From: Sphingomonas sp. dw_22
GTDB lineage: Bacteria > Pseudomonadota > Alphaproteobacteria > Sphingomonadales > Sphingomonadaceae
Length of the DNA: 64,000 nucleotides
NCBI RefSeq assembly: GCF_018449795.1
Contig: NZ_JAAVVE010000017.1
Coordinates: 1 to 64,000 of the forward strand
Reading direction: 5' to 3'
Within the stretch, counting starts at the first letter, position 1, and each line of letters begins with the position of its first letter. The notes beneath the pieces are model-generated. The model was not told the origin of the DNA and did no database searches. It saw only the letters and a program-made list of their open reading frames with translations. This document shows, piece by piece, positions 56,838 to 64,000 of this stretch. Made by a program: the position numbers and the translations under genes.

Positions 56838-57299
56838 ATGATGGAGCAGGTGAAGAACGTCCTCGATGCCGACGCCCGCCGCAAGATGATGGCGGGCTTC
56901 AAGTCAAAGAACACGAAGCCAGAGATCCTCGTCCGCCGGGCACTGCACCTGCTCGGCTATCGCTTCCGTCTCCATCGCCGCGATCTGCCCGGAAAGCCGG
57001 ACATCGTGCTCCCGAAGCACCGCACGGCGATCCTCGTGCACGGCTGCTTTTGGCATCAGCACGATGGATGCCGCGACGCGCGGATGCCCAAGACGCGACA
57101 GGAATACTGGACTGAGAAATTCAGGCGCAATGCTGAGCGGGACGCGGCCACGGTCGCGGCGCTCGCCGGTCTGGGCTGGAACGTCGAGGTGATCTGGGAG
57201 TGCGAGGCGCGAGACAAGGATCTCGGTGACCGGCTGACGGGACTGTTCGGCCTGCTGCGCAGCGAATTGCGGCCGGCAGCCAAGAAGCCGTCGAAATGA
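56838..57299 (+). CDS. vsr: Very-short-patch repair endonuclease Vsr
   Basis: Nicks 5' of T in T:G mismatches left by 5-methylcytosine deamination, 153 residues. NTKPEILVRRALHLLGYRFRLHRRDLPGKPDIVLPKHR includes the catalytic Asp of the D...ExK-like core, and VHGCFWHQHDGC supplies the zinc Cys/His. AAGG lies 5 nt before the first ATG. It starts 79 bp after the methyltransferase, the usual dcm-vsr order. Confidence 0.95.
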   Translation: MMEQVKNVLDADARRKMMAGFKSKNTKPEILVRRALHLLGYRFRLHRRDLPGKPDIVLPKHRTAILVHGCFWHQHDGCRDARMPKTRQEYWTEKFRRNAERDAATVAALAGLGWNVEVIWECEARDKDLGDRLTGLFGLLRSELRPAAKKPSK

Positions 57300-57303
57300 T
57301 CTT

Positions 57304-57324
57304 GGCCTCCGCCCGACGGAGGCC
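57304..57324. terminator. Hairpin after vsr
   Basis: GGCCTCCG and CGGAGGCC form an 8-bp stem with loop CCCGA, without a U-run. It lies 5 nt after the vsr stop codon. Confidence 0.45.
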
Positions 57325-57381
57325 TGAGCGTCGGGCCTGAAATCTCCCGCCAATCGTTCACGACCTCGAAGGAGAAGGACG

Positions 57382-57573
57382 ATGGCGACGACACCGGAGA
57401 ACGAAGAACCAGGCTTCGAGACCGACGTGAACGAGCTGCCCAAGGACCAGGATAACGGGTCCGAGGACACGCTCAAGGACGCCCCGCTTCCCGAGGACGA
57501 GGACGGCGGCGAGGACATCGAGGAGGTGCAGGAGGAAGCCGCCGAGAAGCGCAAAGAAGGCGGCTACGAGTAA
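57382..57573 (+). CDS. Very acidic 63-residue protein of unknown function
   Basis: 63 residues with 24 Asp/Glu and 5 Lys/Arg, net charge about -19, no hydrophobic core and probably disordered (PEDEDGGEDIEEVQEEAAEK). GAAGGAGAAGG precedes the ATG and supports real translation. It lies between vsr and the convergent ATPase operon. A DNA-mimic or regulatory role is possible by charge alone; I know no family for it. Confidence 0.6.
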   Translation: MATTPENEEPGFETDVNELPKDQDNGSEDTLKDAPLPEDEDGGEDIEEVQEEAAEKRKEGGYE

Positions 57574-57580
57574 TCCATCG

Positions 57581-57605
57581 TGCCCGGCGCCCCCGACGCC
57601 GGGCA
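57581..57605. terminator. Hairpin between convergent island genes
   Basis: TGCCCGGCG (57581-57589) pairs with CGCCGGGCA (57597-57605) around a 7-nt loop. It could stop both transcripts; no strong U-run is present. Confidence 0.55.
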
Positions 57606-57608
57606 TCG

Positions 57609-58775
57609 TCACGCTGCCGCTGCCAGGAGCCTTTGGTAGCCGGGCCCGTCCACGTCGAAGTGAGCAGACCGCAGCAGCTGCGTCGACTCCAGCCTGACGG
57701 ACTCCGCGAGCTGCGGATCCTGCTCGAGCATATCGTCCAGATCGAACATCCCGCCGGTCATCTCGAGGAGCCGCATCGCGTGATCGACCTCGCCGCCATC
57801 GGCCTGCCCGCCGCCACCGACCATCTGGTAGCGGTCGACTGCAGGCGGTCGGACGGTGTCGCAGCGGAAGCCAAGCGAAAGCATGTCGGGCGTGTCTCCC
57901 TGGACGGAGTAGAAGCAACTCGGGAGCATTCGGACCGAGCAGCCCTCTCCCAGGAAGCGAAGCAGCCACTTTCCCAGACCCAGAGTGAAGAGGCTCATGA
58001 AGCGCTGCGGATCCAGGTTCGTCGGATCGTCAAGCGCCGCCTGAAGACCTTCGGCCTCCGTATTCAGGAGCGCGGCCGCGCGGGTGCCGAACTCGCCGCT
58101 GGCGGCGATGTTGTCCCGGACCGCCTGGATCAGCGCCCGCAGATTGTGGGCATCGACACTGTCCGGCGAGAGACGGGTGGTGATGAACAGGAGCCACGGA
58201 TGACGCGCGTGTCTCAGCTGGAGCCGGATGACCTCGGCGAGCGCGTCCAGCACGCTGCGCTGCCCCTCCCCGGCGGCACGCAGCGCGATGTGATCGCAGA
58301 GGTCGAGGTTGACCGCATGGAACGGCCCGCTCCGGCGCACCGCGTCGTGCGCGAGCGAGCCGTCGTTCGCGATCGACTCGAAACGCTCCCGCAGGATCGT
58401 CGAGCTGCTGTGGATCTGCGGAAGGCCGCGCACCTCGCTCTCGGCGATATTGAGCTGGATGTCCTCGGCCGAGTTGCGGCGGACCGAGTTGATGCCGGTG
58501 AACCTGAGCTCCGCGCCTGCGGCCTCGCACGCCTCCCGCAGCACGCGGACGTCGAGAAGATCCGCGCCCGGAAGGCTGAGGTATCGCACGATGCGGCTGT
58601 CATCCGGGAAGTGCGTCTCCCGCACAGTCTCGAGCAGCGCGTCATGCCACTGGTATCGACGAACCCACTGCTTGCGTGGGCGGTGCCATGACTTGAACTC
58701 CCTCTGCGGGACGTCCTCGGCGGTCGCGCGGCGAGTGACCCGATCGACGAGCAGCTCATCACTGAACTCGTCCAT
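57609..58775 (-). CDS. Unrecognised island protein, possible Rossmann-like fold
   Basis: 388 residues; I do not recognise the family. VRRYQWHDALLETVRETHF, then SLPGADLLDVRVLREACEAAGAELRFTGINSV and FHAVNLDLCDHIAL suggest alternating strands and helices as in class I methyltransferases, but the Gly-rich motif I is missing. C-terminal half has LLFITTRLSPDSV and ends DVDGPGYQRLLAAAA. ATG 58775 shares its A with the ATPase stop (TGATG), so the two are translated together. It may be an accessory subunit of the ATPase/helicase pair. Confidence 0.7.
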   Translation of the reverse strand: MDEFSDELLVDRVTRRATAEDVPQREFKSWHRPRKQWVRRYQWHDALLETVRETHFPDDSRIVRYLSLPGADLLDVRVLREACEAAGAELRFTGINSVRRNSAEDIQLNIAESEVRGLPQIHSSSTILRERFESIANDGSLAHDAVRRSGPFHAVNLDLCDHIALRAAGEGQRSVLDALAEVIRLQLRHARHPWLLFITTRLSPDSVDAHNLRALIQAVRDNIAASGEFGTRAAALLNTEAEGLQAALDDPTNLDPQRFMSLFTLGLGKWLLRFLGEGCSVRMLPSCFYSVQGDTPDMLSLGFRCDTVRPPAVDRYQMVGGGGQADGGEVDHAMRLLEMTGGMFDLDDMLEQDPQLAESVRLESTQLLRSAHFDVDGPGYQRLLAAAA

Positions 58776-60679
58776 CAACGTGCCCCGAACACTGCGGCGA
58801 TGTCCGCGAGAAGGGACTGCTGCTCGTCCCAGGAGAGATCTTCGAGCAGCCCCCATGCCGACAGCACCTTGGCAAGCGCCTGCAGCTGACTGTCCTCGAC
58901 GGCGACGTCACGGTTCGCAGCCTTCTCAGCCAGCTGGTCGGCATCGTAGACCAGAACGCCTCGCTCGCGATCGTCCAGCAGGGCCTGACCGCGTAGTGCC
59001 AAGCGCACCGTCGGCGGCGGCTCGGCGTCCGCGCCCCTCCGCGACTGCCAGACCTGGTCCACGAGCACGTCGAGCCGGCTCGCCCGGCTCTCCTCCGCCC
59101 TCGTGCGCCGCGCATCGAGGATCTCCTTGTTGAGGCCCTTCAGCTTGTTTGTCGTCTGGCGCACCGCGAAGTGCACCCACTTCTGCAGATATTGGTAGTG
59201 CGGATGGCTGAAGTTAAAGGATTCGCGGTCAATGTTCAGCGCGGCGTCGAGGCCCTCGGTGATGAAAATCTCCGACATCAGCTGCCGCAAACGGGTAAGC
59301 TCGGAGACCTGGTATCCGAGGAACGCGGGGTCGAAGAGCACCCCGCTCGCGTTGTTCACGCGGACCAGAACGCCATTGTTCTCCTTCGGCGTGATCTTCT
59401 GGTTCCAGTATAGATAGGCCTCGAACGAAAGCGCCCCGCCGCCGCTCTCGGGCGGCACCGCTCCCAATCCCGACACCACCTTGCCAAAGAACATGAGAGG
59501 CCGGCCGATCTCGCTATTGCCGCGCAGATCCCGGTCGAAGGAGATCGGCCGCATCAGCTCGACGTCGTCGACGAGCACGCGGAAGCCACCCACTGGATCG
59601 ACGGAGCTAGTCAGGCCAAGCCGCTCGCCGATTGTCTGCCCGGCGGCCAGCTCGACGGCCTCCGCCGTCCGGGTGGTCAGGTTGAAGAACCCGATCCCAT
59701 CTTCAGCAGTCAGATCGAAGGGGTGGCGATCAATGTAGCGCACGGGGACCGCGAGGCTCAGTAGCCAGATCATGCCCAGATAGTCGTCGAGCGACTCCTG
59801 AATGACCGGGGTCGCCCTGCGATCGCGGACTTCGTTGCGGACGGCGTCGTATAGTTTGCGGAAGCGCGCGACGGGCGTGTCGGAAGCCGACCAAGGGAGC
59901 TCCGGCTCCTCTACGAAGACATCCGCATCTTCAGGGGCAACGCGGCCGATGTGGTAGGTTGGCCGCTTCGGCGGCGCGCCGTCGATGTCACCTGCGGAGG
60001 CCCGGTCGAGCAGCCTCCAGCGCTCGAGACCCTGGAGGAGCTCGCGCGCCTGGTCGGTGAGGTCCATCAGGATGATCTCGGTCCCCTGCGCCTCAATGTC
60101 CGCCGCCGGCTCGCTGGTGATCGTCACGGAGCCGGTCTCGAACACGTCACCATCGGACGCCGACGCGAGCATCTCCTCGGTGTGGGTCTTCATGATAATG
60201 ACCGCCGAGGTGCGGTAGTCGTCGCCCCGCCGCTTGGTGATCACCTGGAAGTGCTGGGTCAGCTGCGACACCGAGAACATGCCGATGCCGATCTTCCCGA
60301 TCAGCCGGCGGCCGCCGATCGACAGCTTCGGATCGTTCGGATCCACTGTCCCAAGCCGCTTGCCCTTCGCAGTGCGCTTGGAGCTGCCGCCGATGTGGGT
60401 GACGAGGTCCGCCAGCATCTCTGGTGACATCCCGCGACCGTTGTCGCGCACGACGATCCTCTCGAAACGCGGCGCGTCGGTCTGAAGGATCACTTCCGTC
60501 GCGTCGGCGTCATAGGCGTTCGATATAAGCTCGCGAAAAGCTGACGACGGACGCCTGTAGATGCCATCCGTGACGCGCGCCAGGACGCGGTCATCGACAC
60601 GCAGCATCGTTCGGACAGGCTGCCCGCTCTGGCGTCCGCGGTGGATTTCGAGCGCTAGCTCCTCGGCACGATCAGTCAT
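58775..60679 (-). CDS. GHKL (HSP90/MutL/MORC-like) ATPase
   Basis: 634 residues. The Bergerat fold is clear: N box FRELISNAYDADAT (about 50), VVRDNGRGMSPE (about 80), THIGGSSKR lid, GGRRLIGKIGIGMFSV (about 128). A transducer-like region follows (FFNLTTRTAEAVEL, VLVRVNNASGVLFDP), then a long helical C-terminal part with YLQKWVHFAVRQTTNKLKGLNKE that may dimerise. Homologues sit in restriction-modification and defence loci. ATP-driven clamping of DNA is inferred from MutL and MORC. Lies 75 bp downstream of the helicase. Confidence 0.88.
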   Translation of the reverse strand: MTDRAEELALEIHRGRQSGQPVRTMLRVDDRVLARVTDGIYRRPSSAFRELISNAYDADATEVILQTDAPRFERIVVRDNGRGMSPEMLADLVTHIGGSSKRTAKGKRLGTVDPNDPKLSIGGRRLIGKIGIGMFSVSQLTQHFQVITKRRGDDYRTSAVIIMKTHTEEMLASASDGDVFETGSVTITSEPAADIEAQGTEIILMDLTDQARELLQGLERWRLLDRASAGDIDGAPPKRPTYHIGRVAPEDADVFVEEPELPWSASDTPVARFRKLYDAVRNEVRDRRATPVIQESLDDYLGMIWLLSLAVPVRYIDRHPFDLTAEDGIGFFNLTTRTAEAVELAAGQTIGERLGLTSSVDPVGGFRVLVDDVELMRPISFDRDLRGNSEIGRPLMFFGKVVSGLGAVPPESGGGALSFEAYLYWNQKITPKENNGVLVRVNNASGVLFDPAFLGYQVSELTRLRQLMSEIFITEGLDAALNIDRESFNFSHPHYQYLQKWVHFAVRQTTNKLKGLNKEILDARRTRAEESRASRLDVLVDQVWQSRRGADAEPPPTVRLALRGQALLDDRERGVLVYDADQLAEKAANRDVAVEDSQLQALAKVLSAWGLLEDLSWDEQQSLLADIAAVFGAR

Positions 60680-60753
60680 AGCTCACCCCTAGTCCGCGCA
60701 ACCGGGCGCGACGATCCGCGCGCGATGCGCCCGCCGTGCGACAATAGAAAGCA

Positions 60754-63700
60754 TCAATTTATCGGCCTCCGGATCGCCATGAACGCCGAGCGGAACTCGA
60801 TCGAGAGGCCAGCCTGCGCTGCTGCCGCAGCTGCGGCAGTCAGGGCCGGGTGCATCGTCCCCTGCCGAATGTCCCACATGGGGTGCCGGATAACGTAGGC
60901 CCGGCTGCCCGCGATGACCGCCTCCAGGCCCGCGATCGTCGTCCTTGTCGACTGCGGCAGAGCCGCGTGAACGCGATCTGCGGCGCGCCCGGCGACGCCC
61001 GACCAATGCGTCGGCGAGAAGTCGATGGGCGCGGTGGCGTCCAAGCACAGTCGTGTCATGTCGATCGCCAAGCGCCAGTCGAGAATGCTGTGATAGGCTA
61101 GGTTGCCATAGTCCCGCATGCATTCGTGACAGGAGGTCTGGCACGCAATGCCGTGATCGTCCGGCCTAGCCATCGCCTCGAACATGCCGAGCATCCGCGG
61201 CGCCAGGATGTCCCCGAGCAGCGCCTCGAATTCGGTAGGTGTGCCGAGATGGGTGCTGTAGCCCGCGCCGTTCTCCAAAGTGTCGGACAGGAACACCTGG
61301 CCTATGACGGCGCCCGCAGCGTCACGTGTGGTGCGGATGCCGGCCTTCAGCTCTGTGTCGCTGACGTCCAGCCTGACAGCCGCCGCCCGGCGAAGCAGGA
61401 AGCCGAACGAGTAGAGCGCGGCACGCCCCTCGACGTCGAGTGGATCCGCGAAGACGCCAGCGGGCCATTGTTGCACACCTGCGACCAGCACGTCGGTCTG
61501 GCTGATGGCCGCCAAGGCCCGCGGATCGGGACCATCGAGCGGCTGACCGTTCGCGGGATGCCCAATCTTGTCGAGCGCCTGACGCGTCGCCCAGGTCTCC
61601 CCCCATAACTTCTCGAACTCGAAGAGCTGGCCATTGTTGTCGTTGATGACGTGGACCGTCTGCTCACCACTGTGGATCTCGAAGTTTCGGTGCGGGACAA
61701 GCGGTAGGCCAGCGAGGCCCAGCTTCGGCCGGGTGGCACGCGGTGTCCACTCAAACGTGCCGTCGTAGTCCCTCTCGGTCCGGTATCGCGTCCGGAAGCC
61801 TCGCGGCTCGGCCAGGTTCACCACGTGGTAGTCGCCCGCCCCGGCACCGCAGACACCACAATTTGCGGCGCCCGACGGGCTCGGGTCGATCGACTGGCAG
61901 AAGCGGCAGATGCCGGTGGGGATTGGAGGGCCGAGCGGATCAGGCACCTCGTCAGGCCTGCCACGCACCATCTGGTAGTCGACAACGCCAATCGCCGTAT
62001 GGATCATTCCCTCCTTCACCGTCTCCGAGCCCGGCGCGAACTGGCTGATGGCCAGGTCGAGGGGCCGATCGACGACGTCGGGGGGCGGCAACTGGCCCCG
62101 CGGTCGGTCATGATAGAGGAAGCGCGTCCGCGTAGGGAATCCGAACATCGGAAGGACGCCCGCATTCGATAGACGCTCGCTGAGCTGTGTCTGCACGAGG
62201 CGCGGGCTGGCGACGGCCGCGTCGATCGCCGGAAGCAGTCCAGTCGCAACCCAGGCCTCCAGCTGGGGCTGCTGCGCCTGCAGCTGCGGCTTCGCGGCGT
62301 GCAGAAGCAAATCGCAGAGCTCCGAGATCCGCGCCGCGTTCGCCATGATCCAACCGGCGACCAGCGTGCGCACGGTCGCGCCTGGCGGCCCGCTGGGTGC
62401 CAGCACCGGCTGCGTCCACGCGGCCGTCTCGCCGAACTCGCCATGGACACTGTCGCCGCTTGCCCCCGGAAAGAGCTGAAGCGCCGAGAAGGCCTCGCGC
62501 AACACTTCCTTCGCCAGCACCCGCTTCACGATCGGCTCGACGCCAAGATCGACATATGGCTGGGGCGGCGGGTCGGCGGTGATCCGCTCAGGCCGCTGAA
62601 AGTAGTAGTCGTCGTGGCTGCGGCCCCGGCACAAGGTCAACGCGAGGGAGAGCGCGCTCCCGCGGCGTCCCGCGCGGCCCACGCGCTGCTGGTAGTTGAA
62701 CCTCAGCGGCGGCATGTTCGCCATCATGACGGCCAGAAGCGAGCCGATGTCGACGCCGGCCTCCATGGTGGTTGTGACGCTGAGCAGGTCGACAGTGTCG
62801 ACCAGGTCGATCTCTTCCGGCGCAGGCAGGCAGACGCCCTGGAACAAGCGCTGGCGCTTCCTCGCGTCAGCCTTGCCAGTCTGCCCAGTCATCTCCTCGC
62901 AGTTGAGACGGAAGAGATCGCCAGCCTGCTCCGCGAGGTAGAGGTAATAGTCGCCCGCGGTGGCACCAGTGCCCCTGGCCTGCGGAGGGCCGAGCGGCTG
63001 CTGGCAGTCGGTGCAGACGGTGCCGCTCGCGTGGAGGTGTACACGGCGGCATGACGTGCACTCCCACGAGTTGGCTCCTGCGCGAGCGACCCTCAGCCGG
63101 TCCGGCTGGATCAGCCAATCCACGACGAGTCCGCCATGGGTGAGCCTAGACTCGACGTCGGTGGTCAGGGCCGCCACCGGGCGGCCGGCCGCCGACGCGA
63201 CTGCGGTCAGATAGTCGTTCACGAAGCCAGGCGGCGGGGCGCCGGGCGTGCCGATCGCCCGGAACGGCTCACCGTCAATGCGCCGCCGCTCTCCCAGGAG
63301 CCGCAACACGCCGTCAGCCGCCTCGACGACGGTGGAGTCGCCGTCGCCGGGAGCGCCTGCTCCAACGGAGGCGTAACCAATCTGGAGCGACTCCAGACCG
63401 CGGCGGCCCGAGGCGAAGATAACCCTCAGTATCTCCGCATGGGCGGTGCGCCGAAGCCTTTGCAGGTGATCGACCTGCTGGACTGAGAGCCCGCTGGCGT
63501 TCGGTGATGGCGGAACCGTCCCCCAGTTAAACAGGTCTCGCCAGCTGCCAGACCGGTCTGCGGTGTCGGTCCACAGGCTCTCGAGACCGTAGCCACCCGG
63601 GTTGATGCCCGCAGCGAGCAGCCGGAGCTCGGCGTCTGCGAACAGCGCCGACACGAGGAACGGCCCGGACGTCCCGGCGATGATGGCGGCCGCCGCCTGC

Positions 63701-64000
63701 GCGTTGGTCATGCCAGGGTGCGCGGGACTTGACTGCGCCGCCATCGGCCCTGCGGCCGCCATGAGCACCAGAGCCTCCTGCGGCGAGCCCAGCTGGAATG
63801 CGCTTGCGGCCGAAGCCTGCGCGGGTGTGAGCGTGGCCCCGGAGAGCTGTAGCTGGAAAGCCGCCGGCCCCTGACCGCTGACGTCGAGCGCGGCGACGAG
63901 CGCCTGGCGGACCGCGTCGAGATGGTGTGACTGGCGCATGCCGGCCGAGAGCTTGGCGGCATCTTGCCGGCTGTCGGAGAACACCACGAGCTTCCGGTTG
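60754..64000 (-). CDS. Superfamily 2 helicase with DUF1998, partial (DruE-like)
   Basis: Open at the window edge; the C-terminal about 1080 residues are present. VVFSDSRQDAAKLSAGM starts the second RecA lobe; motif V TTTMEAGVDIGSLLAVMM and motif VI NYQQRVGRAGRRG follow near residue 420-440 of this fragment. Zinc-type Cys groups occur in CTSCRRVHLHASGTVCTDC, CRFCQSIDPSPSGAANCGVC and CQTSCHECMRDYGN; the last lies in the C-terminal DUF1998-type domain. This architecture is that of Druantia DruE and DISARM DrmA/DrmB relatives. Motifs I-III should lie beyond 64000. Confidence 0.88.
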   Translation of the reverse strand, partial: NRKLVVFSDSRQDAAKLSAGMRQSHHLDAVRQALVAALDVSGQGPAAFQLQLSGATLTPAQASAASAFQLGSPQEALVLMAAAGPMAAQSSPAHPGMTNAQAAAAIIAGTSGPFLVSALFADAELRLLAAGINPGGYGLESLWTDTADRSGSWRDLFNWGTVPPSPNASGLSVQQVDHLQRLRRTAHAEILRVIFASGRRGLESLQIGYASVGAGAPGDGDSTVVEAADGVLRLLGERRRIDGEPFRAIGTPGAPPPGFVNDYLTAVASAAGRPVAALTTDVESRLTHGGLVVDWLIQPDRLRVARAGANSWECTSCRRVHLHASGTVCTDCQQPLGPPQARGTGATAGDYYLYLAEQAGDLFRLNCEEMTGQTGKADARKRQRLFQGVCLPAPEEIDLVDTVDLLSVTTTMEAGVDIGSLLAVMMANMPPLRFNYQQRVGRAGRRGSALSLALTLCRGRSHDDYYFQRPERITADPPPQPYVDLGVEPIVKRVLAKEVLREAFSALQLFPGASGDSVHGEFGETAAWTQPVLAPSGPPGATVRTLVAGWIMANAARISELCDLLLHAAKPQLQAQQPQLEAWVATGLLPAIDAAVASPRLVQTQLSERLSNAGVLPMFGFPTRTRFLYHDRPRGQLPPPDVVDRPLDLAISQFAPGSETVKEGMIHTAIGVVDYQMVRGRPDEVPDPLGPPIPTGICRFCQSIDPSPSGAANCGVCGAGAGDYHVVNLAEPRGFRTRYRTERDYDGTFEWTPRATRPKLGLAGLPLVPHRNFEIHSGEQTVHVINDNNGQLFEFEKLWGETWATRQALDKIGHPANGQPLDGPDPRALAAISQTDVLVAGVQQWPAGVFADPLDVEGRAALYSFGFLLRRAAAVRLDVSDTELKAGIRTTRDAAGAVIGQVFLSDTLENGAGYSTHLGTPTEFEALLGDILAPRMLGMFEAMARPDDHGIACQTSCHECMRDYGNLAYHSILDWRLAIDMTRLCLDATAPIDFSPTHWSGVAGRAADRVHAALPQSTRTTIAGLEAVIAGSRAYVIRHPMWDIRQGTMHPALTAAAAAAAQAGLSIEFRSAFMAIRRPIN

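Overview
The window looks like chromosome from a sphingomonad (Alphaproteobacteria, Sphingomonas or a close relative). The evidence is high GC, a complete Entner-Doudoroff block in the order zwf-pgl-edd-glk-eda, a sphingomonad-type TonB-dependent receptor, a PEP-CTERM protein, an endonuclease-type MutL, and short palindromic repeats with a CCGGCGAAGGCCGGGGT-like core scattered between genes. This is inferred from gene content and protein sequence only; no database was searched.

Layout. 1-20 kb is housekeeping: ETF-ubiquinone oxidoreductase, uracil-DNA glycosylase, lytic transglycosylase and MoaB, a VOC protein, a PA0069-type radical SAM protein, an SGNH hydrolase, M1 aminopeptidase, acyl-CoA ligase, DnaE, an isolated MraZ-like protein with a zinc-ribbon partner, glutathione peroxidase and LolD/LolC. 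20-28 kb has a receptor, a small heat shock protein behind a ROSE-like RNA thermometer, cyclophilin, PyrG, SecG, a MarR regulator, an SH3 protein and ArgC. 28.7-34.5 kb is the glucose-to-pyruvate (Entner-Doudoroff) operon. 34.5-37.3 kb has a secreted GH5 enzyme and a SoxR/DoxX-like divergent pair with a textbook SoxR box. 37.3-42.8 kb is a fatty-acid synthesis cluster (fabD, fabG, acpP, fabF, then mltG). It is interrupted by a GxxExxY nuclease-like gene bracketed by 30-bp inverted repeats. 43-54.5 kb holds an RcnB-like protein, a PEP-CTERM protein, rpsF-rpsR-rplI, two tandem CAP-domain genes, mutL, and the cell-elongation operon mreB-mreC-mreD-mrdA-rodA.

The last 9.3 kb is different. Immediately after a tRNA-Lys(CTT) gene and about 1 kb without a convincing gene comes an accessory defence-type cluster: a C5-cytosine methyltransferase, a Vsr nuclease, a very acidic 63-residue protein, and (opposite strand) a DUF1998-type superfamily 2 helicase cut by the window edge, a GHKL (HSP90/MutL/MORC-like) ATPase and an unrecognised 388-residue protein. 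Tyr codons switch from mostly TAT in the core genes sampled to mostly TAC here, which fits horizontal transfer. The set resembles Druantia type II-like or MutL/MORC-ATPase restriction-modification neighbourhoods, but several components cannot be matched to a named subunit from sequence alone. This is the best candidate for a poorly described system in the window. The IR-flanked GxxExxY cassette is the second.
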